Assembly: GCA_028287525.1 (NCBI GenBank)
Contig: JAQBPM010000032.1
Coordinates: 1 to 61,671 of the forward strand
Length of the DNA stretch: 61,671 nucleotides
Reading direction: 5' to 3'
DNA from: Vulcanimicrobiota bacterium
GTDB lineage: Bacteria > Vulcanimicrobiota > Vulcanimicrobiia > Vulcanimicrobiales > Vulcanimicrobiaceae
The notes beneath the pieces were generated by a model, which was given only the letters and a program-made list of their open reading frames with translations, was not told the origin of the DNA and ran no database searches. Below are positions 45,046 through 54,167 of the stretch, one piece after another. The position numbers and the translations under genes were made by a program. The number at the start of each line of letters is the position of its first letter. The first letter of the stretch is position 1.

Positions 45046-45447
45046 ATGGCCATGATCGGGACGAAACCGAGAGGGCGCAAGCGCTGGGCCGTCGCCTCGA
45101 TCGTCGTCGCGGCAGTGCTCTTTTGGGTCGCAACGAGCAATCCCATGTACGAGCTCACGTCACCGTTCGAGCTCTCCTGGCACGTCGCGTTGCGGAAGGC
45201 GTACAGCATCGGCGCCTTCGCACTCGTGGGGTTCACGACGGACAAGGCGCTCGGGCCCAGCGCCCGTCCCGTTTTGCGGGCAGTCTTTATCGGCGCGTTG
45301 TACTCGGCTGCGATCGAGATAACACAGGCATTTCAAGGCTCGGACGAGGGCCTCACGTGGAACGCCATCGACGTAACATGCGGGGCCTTCGGCGGCTGGC
45401 TCGGCGCGATGTTCGGCCACATGACCGGCTCGCACCGAAAGCCGTGA
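45046..45447 (+). CDS. VanZ-like family membrane protein
   Basis: AYSIGAFALVGF, YSAAIEITQAFQGSDEGLTWNAIDVTCGAFGGWLG. Confidence 0.8.
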   Translation: MAMIGTKPRGRKRWAVASIVVAAVLFWVATSNPMYELTSPFELSWHVALRKAYSIGAFALVGFTTDKALGPSARPVLRAVFIGALYSAAIEITQAFQGSDEGLTWNAIDVTCGAFGGWLGAMFGHMTGSHRKP

Positions 45448-45526
45448 ACCGCCCCCAGACCAGGAAAGTCTATCTGCTTCCAGAATCAGCGCTGGTCGCC
45501 ACGGTCCGTCACTTCGGATCGTACGA

Positions 45527-45601
45527 GCTGGCGTAGCTCAGTGGTAGAGCACGTCATTGGTAATGACGAGGTCGTGGGTTCAATCCCCACCGCCAGCTCC
45601 A
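45527..45601 (+). tRNA. tRNA-Thr (anticodon GGT)
   Basis: Acceptor GCTGGCG/CGCCAGC, anticodon stem CGTCA/TGACG with loop TTGGTAA, T-arm GTGGG-TTCAATC-CCCAC, encoded CCA. Confidence 0.95.
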
Positions 45602-45606
45602 GAGAC

Positions 45607-45642
45607 GACAAGACCCTCTTCGCGGAGGGTCTTGTCCGTTTC
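45607..45642 (+). terminator. Rho-independent-type terminator downstream of tRNA-Thr
   Basis: Perfect 12-bp stem GACAAGACCCTC-ttcgcg-GAGGGTCTTGTC followed by cgtttcc. Confidence 0.75.
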
Positions 45643-45662
45643 CTGAGTAGTCGTCGGACCGT

Positions 45663-46598
45663 ATGGCTACGACCGTCTCGACCGACAGCGCGAAGCGCGC
45701 CTTGCTCGATCGCCTCATCGACGACGCCTCGCTGTTCCCCCCGGCGCAGCTGCCGATGGCCCGGGCCTTGCGGGCGCACGCTCGCCATGCCGAGAGCGCG
45801 TACGCTTGGATCGACGGCGCCTTCGTCGTACCCGCCTCCCGAATCGGCGAACTCGCGGACCGGCGCGATCCCAGCCGACGGCTGACCCTCAGCGTCATCC
45901 TCGACGCCGCGCTCAGCGCCAAGGGCGACACCGTGCGGGCCGACCTCGACCGGGTGGCCCGCGCCGGCCTCGACGGCGCGACGGTCGCATCGTTCGAACT
46001 CAAGACGCCGGCCCTGCTCGACGAAGCCGGTCTGCGCGCAGCGATCGCCACGATCGCCGACCACTACCCGGACCAGCCGGTCGCGCTCTACTATGAACTC
46101 CCGTACAGCGGCGGCTGGACCGTCGAGCCCGCCGCGTCGCTCGCCGTGCTGGCGGCCGTGCGCGACGCGGCGCCGACCATCACGGTCGGCGCGAAGCTGC
46201 GCTGCGGCGGCTTCGTCCCCGGCGTCACGCCCTCGATCGCCGACGTGGCGGAGTTCATCCTCGCCGCGCACGCGCACGACCTTCCGTGGAAGGCGACGGC
46301 GGGACTCCACCATCCCGTGCGCGGGATCTACCACGGCGAGCTGATGCACGGGTTCCTCAATGTCTTCATTGCGGGCATCGCACTGCACGCCGGCGTGTTC
46401 GACCCGGCGCTCGTCCACGACGTGATCGCGGAAGAAGATCCGCGCGCGTTTCTCATCGATCCCGTGCACGTCGGCTGGCGTGACGTGCGCGTCGACGCCG
46501 AAGCGGTCGCCGCCGCGCGAGAACGCTGCGTCTCGTACGGCAGCTGCAGTTTCGACGAGCCGGTGAACGGGCTGCGCGAACTCGGATTGCTCTTGTGA
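45663..46598 (+). CDS. Conserved-looking hypothetical protein, start-stop coupled to fumarylacetoacetase
   Basis: 311 aa ORF overlapping the start of 46595..47815; no recognised domain. Confidence 0.75.
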   Translation: MATTVSTDSAKRALLDRLIDDASLFPPAQLPMARALRAHARHAESAYAWIDGAFVVPASRIGELADRRDPSRRLTLSVILDAALSAKGDTVRADLDRVARAGLDGATVASFELKTPALLDEAGLRAAIATIADHYPDQPVALYYELPYSGGWTVEPAASLAVLAAVRDAAPTITVGAKLRCGGFVPGVTPSIADVAEFILAAHAHDLPWKATAGLHHPVRGIYHGELMHGFLNVFIAGIALHAGVFDPALVHDVIAEEDPRAFLIDPVHVGWRDVRVDAEAVAAARERCVSYGSCSFDEPVNGLRELGLLL

Positions 46599-47815
46599 TG
46601 GATCCGCGCGACTTCGGCCTCGCCAACCTCCCGTTCGGGATCGTCTCCGACCGGACGGGACGCCGGCGACCGGCGGTCGCGTTCGAGGATCGGGTCATCG
46701 ACCTCGACGCGCTCGTCGACGCGAACGTGCTCGACGAAGAATCGCTGCTCGCCGCGGAGACGCTCAACGCGTTTCTTGCGCGCGGCCGCGCGGAGTGGAG
46801 CGCGGTGCGCGCGCGCCTCCAGCATCTGCTCGGCGCAGAGGCCGACCACACCGAGCGCGCCGCCGTCGCTCGGGCGTCGTTCTCGCGCGACGCGGTGACG
46901 ATGCACCTTCCGGTCGCGGTCGGCGACTACGTCGACTTCTATTCCTCGATCGAACACGCGACCAATCTCGGGCGCATCCTGCGTCCGGGCGGCGATCCGC
47001 TGCTGCCCAACTATCGGCACATCCCGATCGGCTACCACGGACGCTCGTCGACGATCGTCACGAGCGGCACGCCTGTCCGCCGTCCGCACGGCCAGACGAT
47101 GTCGCCTGAAGGCGACGCGCCGTCGTTCGGGCCGTCCCGAATGCTCGACGTCGAACTCGAACTCGGCTGGCTCGCGGGTCCCGGAAACGTGCACGGCGAG
47201 CCGATCGCGGCCGACGACGCGTGCGACCACGTCTTCGGCTACGTCCTGCTCAACGACTGGAGCGCGCGCGATATTCAAGGCTGGGAATACCAGCCGCTCG
47301 GGCCGTTTCTCTCGAAATCGTTCGCGACGTCGATCTCGCCGTGGATCGTCACGCTCGACGCGCTCGAGCCGTTCCGGGTCGCCGAGCCGGCCCGCGATCC
47401 GCAGCCGCTTCCGTATCTGCGCACGCGCGAACCGTGGTCCTACGACATCGAACTCGAGATGGCGCTCCAGACCGCGCGCATGCGCGAGCACGCGCACCCG
47501 CCGCTGACCATCTCGCGCACGAATTTCCGCTCCATGTACTGGACGCTCGCGCAGCAGCTCGCCCACATGACCTCGAACGGCTCGGCGGTTCGGCCGGGCG
47601 ATCTGTTCGGGACCGGCACGATCAGCGGGTCCGCGCAGGGAACGCAAGGCTCGTTCATCGAGCTCACCTGGCGCGGACGCGATCCGCTAGCGCTCCCCGG
47701 CGGCGAGTCGCGGACGTTCCTCGAAGACGGCGACACGGTCATCATGCGCGGACGTGCCGTTCGCGGGGACGTGCGCGTCGGTTTCGGCGAGGTCACGGGC
47801 ACCGTCGTCGGCTAA
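46595..47815 (+). CDS. fahA: Fumarylacetoacetase
   Basis: FYSSIEHATNLGRILRPGGDPLLPNYRHIPIGYHGRSSTIV, LNDWSARDIQGWEYQPLGPFLSKSF, GTGTISGSAQGTQGSFIELTW. Confidence 0.95.
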   Translation: MMDPRDFGLANLPFGIVSDRTGRRRPAVAFEDRVIDLDALVDANVLDEESLLAAETLNAFLARGRAEWSAVRARLQHLLGAEADHTERAAVARASFSRDAVTMHLPVAVGDYVDFYSSIEHATNLGRILRPGGDPLLPNYRHIPIGYHGRSSTIVTSGTPVRRPHGQTMSPEGDAPSFGPSRMLDVELELGWLAGPGNVHGEPIAADDACDHVFGYVLLNDWSARDIQGWEYQPLGPFLSKSFATSISPWIVTLDALEPFRVAEPARDPQPLPYLRTREPWSYDIELEMALQTARMREHAHPPLTISRTNFRSMYWTLAQQLAHMTSNGSAVRPGDLFGTGTISGSAQGTQGSFIELTWRGRDPLALPGGESRTFLEDGDTVIMRGRAVRGDVRVGFGEVTGTVVG

Positions 47816-47830
47816 CCTGCGCGGTCGCCG

Positions 47831-50800
47831 TTACGCGTTGACCTCGGCGGCCGCGGTGCCGGCCAGCACCGCGCGAGCGCGCGCGCCGTGAGCAGGATCG
47901 TTCGTCACGCTGAAGGCGCGGGTCAGCCGCGATACGAGATACAGCCCGCGGCCCGTTTCACTTTCGGCCGAGGGCAGCTCGCCGGGCGTAGAAAACCCCG
48001 GACCGTCGTCACTCACCACGAGTACCGGTGCCGCCGGATCGTCCCACGAAACTTCGACGTCGACCAGTCCCGATGCGTAACGCACCGCGTTGCCGACCAA
48101 TTCGCCGAACACGAGCTGCGCCGCTGGGATGTCGATCCCCGACCCGAACGATGCGAGCGATTCGCTGAAGGCGTCGCGCACGTCGTACGCGCGGCGGGCT
48201 TCGCGGGCGTCGAAACTCCACCGCACCGTCCAGGCATCCTGCACCGGCATAGCGTCGGAGAGCCGCACGGTGAGCACGGCGACGTCGTCCCGAATCGCTT
48301 CGTCGAGGACGCGCGCAACGAGCCGAGCCGCCGGAGCGCGCCCGGCTGCGACGGTGACGTCGGCGAGCGCCGCGCGCACCCGGCGCTCGCCCTCGTCGAT
48401 GTCCCGCGTCGCCTCGGTCAGACCGTCGGTGAAGAAGACGAGCAGTGCGGAGGGCGGCAGCACGATCGTCGTCGCCGGTTGATGGCGTCCTTCGCGTAGG
48501 CCGAGCGGCAGACCGCGTCCCGGCAGCGAGCGAACCGTGCCGTCGGCTGCGCGCACGAACGGCGTGGGGTGACCGGCGGTCGCGTACGTCATCGTCCCCG
48601 ACGGCGGATCGATGACGCCGACCAGCGCCGTCACGATCGCGTTCGGATACGCGCGCCGCAGCACGGCGTCGGTCGAATCGAGCAGGCGAACGGGATCCGA
48701 TTCGTACGTCGCGAGCGTCTCGATCGCTTGGCGCACGCGCCCCATGATCACCGCGGCGGTGAGGCCGCGCCCGGTGACGTCGCCGATCGAGACCAGAACG
48801 CGGCCGTCGGGCAGCTCGATCGCGTCGTACCAGTCGCCGCCGATCTCGGCGTCGGTCGCGCCCGGGAAATACACCGCGTCGAACGTCAGCCCGGCGACGG
48901 TCGGCAGCACGGCCGGCAGGAGCGCGCGCTGCAGGGTGACGGCGACGCGATGTTCGCGTTCGTACAGCAGCGCGTTCTCGATCGCGACGCCGGCGCGAGC
49001 GCTGAGCTCGTCGAGCAGCGACGCGTCGTCGTCGTCGAATCGTTCGCAATCGCGCAGCGTGACGGTGCCGAGTTCGGTACCGCGATGGCGGATGACCGCC
49101 TGCAGTGAGGGTGAACCCTCCGGCGGCGACCTGCGGCTCTGCACGAACGCGCGGCCGCCCGGCAGCCGAATCGTCACCTCGTCGGCGAGTTCTTCCACCA
49201 GCAGCTCGGCGAAACGGTCGAGCAGGCCATCGACGTCGAGCTGACGATTGAGCACGTCGCTGGCGCGCGCGACGACGTCGCGCATCTTCGCCATCCGCCG
49301 GGTCGCGTCGATGTCGGTCATCGAACCAAGCCACTCGATCACGGCACCGCGCTCGTCGCGGCGCGCGCGTGCGCGCACCAGCTGCCACCGATACGTCGCG
49401 TCCCTCGCGCTGCGCAGGCGGCACTCGGCTTCGAAGTCGTCGCCGCCGTCGCGTGCGCTTCGCCAGCCGCTCGAGAGAAGGGCCAAGTCGGCCTCGTGCA
49501 CGACCGCGCACCAGCCGTAGCCGAGCGCGTCCGTCCGCGTCATCCCGGTAAGCGCCGTCCAGCGCTCGTTCAGATAGGTGACCATCCCGCGCGGGTCTGC
49601 CGTCCACACGATCTGCGGCGTCGCTTCCGCGAGCAGGCGATATTGCGTCTCGATCGCCTTGCGGTCCGTGATGTCCGTCAGCATCCCCAGCGTGCCGGCG
49701 AACTCGCCGTCCGCGTCGAGGATCGGGCTCGCGGCGAGGATCGCCCACACGACTGAACCGTCTTTGCGCCGCAGCCGGCGTTCGGCGCGAATCGGCTTGC
49801 GCTCGCTGCGGAGGATGTCCTGGTCGAGCCGCGAGCGGGCGGCTTCGTCGTCGTCCAGGAAGGCGGAGACCGGACGGTCGTACATTTCGTCTGCGGTGTA
49901 GCCGAGCAGTTCGGTGAGGCGGTGGTTGACGTAGCGCGTGCGCGCCGCACCGTCGAGGATCCACACGCCTTCCTGCGCGGTGTCGATGATGCCGCGGTAC
50001 CGCGCTTCGCTCGCGGCCAGGTCGGCATAGAGACGCGCGTTCGCGAGCGCGACGGCGGCGCGGCGCGCAACCTCTTCGAGGTCGCCGAGCTGGGCAGAGC
50101 TGAAGCTGCGGCCGGTGCCGCGCGCCGTGCCGAAGGTGAGCACGCCGATTCGTTCACCGGCCGCGATCATCGGCACGTACGCGATCGTGCCGATTGCGAG
50201 CGAACGCAGGAACGCCGCATGGTGCTCGTCCGAGGCCGTCCGGGCGATCCACGCGTCGTCGCACGCCGTCACGATCGACGGGAGTCCCGTGCGCATGGCG
50301 ACGGAGACGGGATGCTGCGTCATCTCCGGCGCCGGGGCGAAGCGCCGGAACGGTTCGGGATCAGGATGGAGGCGCGCCGTCTCCACCGCCACACGCTCGA
50401 GCCGGCCGCCGGCATCGAGGACGTCGAGGAAGGCGAAGTCGGCGAAGTCTTCGCACAGCGCCGTGACGACCGTTCGTGCGGTGCGCACGAAGTCGAGCGA
50501 CTCCACGAAGGCGTTGCCGAGGCGCGCGAGGATCGCGCGCGCGTGCTCGGCGGTCCGGCGCGCGTCGACGTCGAGCACGGTGCCGTACCACGTCGCGACT
50601 TCGCCGTCGGCGTTGAACATCGGGACGGCCTGCGAGATCACCCAGCGCGGATCGCCCGCGCCGTCGCGGATGCGAAACTCTTCGCGAAAGGGCCGCGCAC
50701 CGGCGATCGAGCGCTGCCAGGCCTCGGCGACCCAGCCCACATCGTCGGGATGGATCACCTCGACCCAGCCGCCGCCGAGAACCACGTCGGCGGGGACGCC

Positions 50801-50923
50801 GCTCATCGTCGTCCACGCCCGATTGACGTACGCGATCGACCCGTCCGCGCGCGCGACGAAGACCGCGGCCGGCGATTCTTCGACCAGCTCGCGAAAGCGG
50901 ACTTCGTCCATCGCATCCGTCAT
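47831..50923 (-). CDS. Multi-domain PAS/GAF sensor with SpoIIE-type PP2C phosphatase and C-terminal HATPase domain
   Basis: Multiple PAS blocks, GAF blocks, EIGGDWYDAIELPDGRVLVSIGDVTGRGLTAAVIM (SpoIIE), VVSDDGPGFSTPGELPSAESETGRGLYLVSRL (HATPase). Confidence 0.92.
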   Translation of the reverse strand: MTDAMDEVRFRELVEESPAAVFVARADGSIAYVNRAWTTMSGVPADVVLGGGWVEVIHPDDVGWVAEAWQRSIAGARPFREEFRIRDGAGDPRWVISQAVPMFNADGEVATWYGTVLDVDARRTAEHARAILARLGNAFVESLDFVRTARTVVTALCEDFADFAFLDVLDAGGRLERVAVETARLHPDPEPFRRFAPAPEMTQHPVSVAMRTGLPSIVTACDDAWIARTASDEHHAAFLRSLAIGTIAYVPMIAAGERIGVLTFGTARGTGRSFSSAQLGDLEEVARRAAVALANARLYADLAASEARYRGIIDTAQEGVWILDGAARTRYVNHRLTELLGYTADEMYDRPVSAFLDDDEAARSRLDQDILRSERKPIRAERRLRRKDGSVVWAILAASPILDADGEFAGTLGMLTDITDRKAIETQYRLLAEATPQIVWTADPRGMVTYLNERWTALTGMTRTDALGYGWCAVVHEADLALLSSGWRSARDGGDDFEAECRLRSARDATYRWQLVRARARRDERGAVIEWLGSMTDIDATRRMAKMRDVVARASDVLNRQLDVDGLLDRFAELLVEELADEVTIRLPGGRAFVQSRRSPPEGSPSLQAVIRHRGTELGTVTLRDCERFDDDDASLLDELSARAGVAIENALLYEREHRVAVTLQRALLPAVLPTVAGLTFDAVYFPGATDAEIGGDWYDAIELPDGRVLVSIGDVTGRGLTAAVIMGRVRQAIETLATYESDPVRLLDSTDAVLRRAYPNAIVTALVGVIDPPSGTMTYATAGHPTPFVRAADGTVRSLPGRGLPLGLREGRHQPATTIVLPPSALLVFFTDGLTEATRDIDEGERRVRAALADVTVAAGRAPAARLVARVLDEAIRDDVAVLTVRLSDAMPVQDAWTVRWSFDAREARRAYDVRDAFSESLASFGSGIDIPAAQLVFGELVGNAVRYASGLVDVEVSWDDPAAPVLVVSDDGPGFSTPGELPSAESETGRGLYLVSRLTRAFSVTNDPAHGARARAVLAGTAAAEVNA

Positions 50924-50936
50924 CGGCGCGTCCGTT

Positions 50937-51947
50937 TCAGGCTAGGGTTCCGACGCTCTTCTCGAGCAGTGACCAGGCCTCGGAACCGAATTCGTTCTTT
51001 TCCTTGGCGTAGAACGGCTTGAGCTTCGCGCGGAACGGTGCGCCGTCGACCGGGTTGACCCGCATGCGGTAGAAGCGGCCCATCTTGTCTTCGAGGCTCG
51101 CGTTGGAGAGCTCCATCTCGCGCCGATTCGTCAGCGCTTTGGCGTCGATCTCCTCGCGCAGGATCAGCTGCAGATCCTTCGGCAGGCCGTTAAATGCATC
51201 GGCGTTCGCGACGACCCAGAAGTTCGACCACATGTGGTTGGTGACCGAGACGTACTTCTGGACCTCGAACAAGCGATACGTCTCGAGGATCGTAAACGGG
51301 TTCTCTTGCGCGTCGACGATGTGCGTCTGCAGCGCGGTGTACATTTCGCTCGCCGCGATCGGCGTCGGCGCGGCGCCGAGTTCGCGGAACATGTCGACCC
51401 AGATCTTGCTGGGCGGCGTGCGGATCTTGAGTCCCTGCATGTCGGAGACCGACGTTATCGGGCGCGTCGAGGTCGTCACCTGGCGGAAGCCGTTGACCCA
51501 CGGACGCGCGAACGTCACGAACGGTCCCTTCGCGTCCATCTCTTTGCGAACGTACGCGCCGAGCGCGCCGTCGAACGCCGCCAGCGCCTGCGCTTGATTT
51601 TTGAACGCGAAGCCGACGCCTTCGATCCCGGCGCTCGGCGCGACGCTCGAGTAGATGCCGCCGTACCCGGAGTAGAGCTGGATGGCGCCCGTGCGAGCCT
51701 GCGTCAGCATCGCGGGATCGCCGCCCAGCACGTTGTTCGGGAAGAGTTCGATCGCCAAACGCCCCCCGGAGCGCTTGGCGACCGCGTTCTTCACGCGCAC
51801 GGCGTTGACGTGCAGCGGATGGTTGAGCTGCGTCGCGTGGGCCCACTTGAACGTGAACTGCGCGGCGCGCGCGGGAGCGCGGACGAACGCGATCGACGCG
51901 AACGTCGCGGCCGCCCCCGCGAGCACCTCGCGCCTAGATGGGGTCAT
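50937..51947 (-). CDS. TRAP transporter substrate-binding protein (DctP family)
   Basis: Tat/Sec-like leader MTPSRREVLAGAAATFASIAF; FKWAHATQLNHPLHVNAVRVKNAVAKRSGGRLAIELFPNNVLGGD. Confidence 0.9.
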   Translation of the reverse strand: MTPSRREVLAGAAATFASIAFVRAPARAAQFTFKWAHATQLNHPLHVNAVRVKNAVAKRSGGRLAIELFPNNVLGGDPAMLTQARTGAIQLYSGYGGIYSSVAPSAGIEGVGFAFKNQAQALAAFDGALGAYVRKEMDAKGPFVTFARPWVNGFRQVTTSTRPITSVSDMQGLKIRTPPSKIWVDMFRELGAAPTPIAASEMYTALQTHIVDAQENPFTILETYRLFEVQKYVSVTNHMWSNFWVVANADAFNGLPKDLQLILREEIDAKALTNRREMELSNASLEDKMGRFYRMRVNPVDGAPFRAKLKPFYAKEKNEFGSEAWSLLEKSVGTLA

Positions 51948-53436
51948 GGTGCCCCAGGGTGATCATCGCCTCGCTCTGCGCGCGTGCCTCGCGGAAGAGC
52001 GCCGCCTGCGCCGCATCGTCTTTCGCAGGGGCTTCGTTCAGCAGTTTCGCCAGCTCTTCATCGAAGAAGCGGGTGACGTCGGCGGCCGAATGCATACCGT
52101 GGCGAATGCGCTGCGCGATCATCAGACGATAGATCCGGTCGGTCGCGAGATCTTCCATGTAGCCGTCGAGCAGCGACGCTCCCAAGCCGTTGAGGTAGCC
52201 GTGGCGGTAGCGGATGACGGTGCGCACCGCGGCGCGCGTCCCGTCTTCCGTCTTCTGGCCGACGCCGTCGATCGACGGGCGCAGGTCCGGGGTCGGGTTC
52301 GCGCCGGGCTTGCGCGCGAAGCCTTGATTCGGGGCCGGGAATTGCGCGACCGCGATGGCGTTCTGATCCGGATGCCCGGTCCATGCGCCGTCGAAGAGCG
52401 CGTTCGACTCGTTTCTCTTGTCCTGCTCCAGCACCGCGAGCGCGCGTGCGTTCAGCTCGGGGTTCGTGCGGTCGGGAAAAAGCGCCGTCATCCCCCCGAC
52501 GGCGAGCATCCCGTGTTTGTGGCAGATCTCGGGGATGCGTTCGCGCAGGTTCTGGAAGAACGCGACGTCGTGCGGGATCGTGTTGCGGTCGGGCAGCACC
52601 CACTTCGGATCTTCGAGGTTGAAGTGGATCAGCGAAGCCATGTAGTCCCAGCGGCCGAGGTCGAGCGCCAGCAGATGGTCGCGCAGGTTGTATGCGAAGT
52701 TCTCGCACTCGTATGCCATCGGGTGCGCTTCGACCAGCGCCATCGCCTTGATCGCGTACGGATCGTCGAGACCCTTCGCTTTGGCCAACGCCTGGAAGAC
52801 GTCGCGCCACCAGAGCGCCTCGTCGGCGGCTTCGGACTTCGGAATGTAGATCGCGAGCGGGTGCCGCAGGCGCGAGAAGTCGAGCCTGTAGACGAGCAGG
52901 GCCAGATCGAACAGTGAGGCTGAGGTCGGCTCCGCGAAGACGCCCGCTTGCGAGAGGTGCAGACCGCGCACGCGCGTCCAGAGGACCGTCGATGACGGCT
53001 TGATCGCGACGACGTTGCCGCCGCGTTTTTGGTCGACATACGTGAGCTCGCCGTAGTACATCGCAAGGACGTTGTCGATTCCGGCGAGCGTGTGTTCGAA
53101 GGCGTTCGCCATCGAGTCCTCGAGATCGATCATCACGCCCGGTGCGCCGGAGTTGAGCATCTTCACGCCGAGCTCGCCGTCGTCGGCGGGGCCGGTCATC
53201 TGATTGCGCTGATCGGCCGTCCAGCTCGGAAGGTCGATGTGCCAATCACCCTGCGCGGCGGACGGCGCGGGATATTGCGGCTTGCGCCCCTGTTGCGAGG
53301 CTTCGAGGACCGCACGGCGGGCCGCAATCGCGGCTTGCTGGCGCGTCGTGAACGCGGCGTGGAGCGGTTGGTAGAATTCGACGAACCCCTTCGGGAGGTC
53401 GGTCTCGGCGGAGAATCCGGCGGGGGTCGTGCTCAT
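51934..53436 (-). CDS. aceB: Malate synthase A
   Basis: DWHIDLPSWTADQRNQMTGPADDGELGVKMLNSGAPGVMIDLEDSMAN; ATG 53436 preferred over the longer ORF. Confidence 0.92.
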   Translation of the reverse strand: MSTTPAGFSAETDLPKGFVEFYQPLHAAFTTRQQAAIAARRAVLEASQQGRKPQYPAPSAAQGDWHIDLPSWTADQRNQMTGPADDGELGVKMLNSGAPGVMIDLEDSMANAFEHTLAGIDNVLAMYYGELTYVDQKRGGNVVAIKPSSTVLWTRVRGLHLSQAGVFAEPTSASLFDLALLVYRLDFSRLRHPLAIYIPKSEAADEALWWRDVFQALAKAKGLDDPYAIKAMALVEAHPMAYECENFAYNLRDHLLALDLGRWDYMASLIHFNLEDPKWVLPDRNTIPHDVAFFQNLRERIPEICHKHGMLAVGGMTALFPDRTNPELNARALAVLEQDKRNESNALFDGAWTGHPDQNAIAVAQFPAPNQGFARKPGANPTPDLRPSIDGVGQKTEDGTRAAVRTVIRYRHGYLNGLGASLLDGYMEDLATDRIYRLMIAQRIRHGMHSAADVTRFFDEELAKLLNEAPAKDDAAQAALFREARAQSEAMITLGHHDPI

Positions 53437-53566
53437 CGGCGGGATATGGCCCGTCTTGGTCTGCATCCGGGATGCATTCGATATCCGAGCCCCCTGAACC
53501 GGCCGCCGGAGCCCGAGCAGTCCGCTAGGATGCTCGCAGAGCACCTTTCGAGAACAGCACCCAAGC

Positions 53567-53643
53567 GCGCCCGTAGCTCAACTGGATAGAGCAGAGCACT
53601 CCTAAGGCTAAGGTTGCCAGTTCGATTCTGGCCGGGCGCACCA
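53567..53643 (+). tRNA. tRNA-Arg (anticodon CCT)
   Basis: Acceptor GCGCCCG/CGGGCGC, loop CTCCTAA, T-arm GCCAG-TTCGATT-CTGGC, encoded CCA; anticodon stem has terminal mismatches. Confidence 0.85.
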
Positions 53644-53667
53644 GTTTTACTCCCCGCGCCGAAGCGG

Positions 53668-53958
53668 TCAGGAAGCGGTTGCGTCCTCGGGCCGTTCGAC
53701 GATCTCGAACATCCGCTCAAACTGCAGGACTGCCAGCACGCGCCGCACGTGGCGATTGGCCCCGGCCAGCACGACCCGCTGCGGGGCGAGTCGCTTCTTC
53801 AAGCGGACGATCTCGCCGAGCGTCGCCGCGTCGATGATGCGAACGTCGGTGAGGTCGATAACGCATGGGCCGTCGACCCGGCTCAAAAGCTGCCGCGTTG
53901 ACGCGAGGGTGTACGTGTCGAGATCGCCGCTCAGCGAGACGACACGCAGCGTTGCCAC
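53668..53958 (-). CDS. STAS-domain protein (anti-sigma-factor-antagonist-like)
   Basis: GDLDTYTLASTRQLLSRVDGPCVIDLTDVRIIDAATLGEIVRLKKRL; GTG start with GGGAGG SD. Confidence 0.8.
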   Translation of the reverse strand: MATLRVVSLSGDLDTYTLASTRQLLSRVDGPCVIDLTDVRIIDAATLGEIVRLKKRLAPQRVVLAGANRHVRRVLAVLQFERMFEIVERPEDATAS

Positions 53959-53978
53959 GATGCGGACCTCCCGGAAAA

Positions 53979-54014
53979 GGAGAACCCGCCGCCCCCTATG
54001 AGGGGCGGTTCTCC
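53979..54014 (-). terminator. Terminator/attenuator-like hairpin in the STAS leader
   Basis: GGAGAACC(CGCC)GCCCC ctatga GGGGCGGTTCTCC; on the minus strand followed by a short CTTTTCC run upstream of the SD. Confidence 0.5.
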
Positions 54015-54167
54015 CTCCAATACTAGCATAGCTGGCTTGGCAGGCCGTCTCCTGCGCACAATGGGCGGCGAACGTCCCTCCTTTGTAGATCGTTTGTCCC
54101 GCGCACGGGAAGGTGCGCTCTGCCGGCTAGGGGCAGAGCGAGCCGCTTCCACGAATGGGCAAGCAAA

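Noticed and set aside
46328-47647. 439-aa minus-strand ORF
   Set aside because: Antisense to fumarylacetoacetase.
48009-49964. 651-aa minus-strand ORF
   Set aside because: Shifted-frame shadow of the PAS/GAF/SpoIIE gene (47831..50923); Arg/Pro-rich composition typical of GC-rich off-frame ORFs.
49922-51022. 366-aa plus-strand ORF
   Set aside because: Antisense to PAS/GAF region; compositional artefact.
52058-53245. 395-aa minus-strand ORF
   Set aside because: Off-frame ORF inside malate synthase; no domain, Arg-rich.
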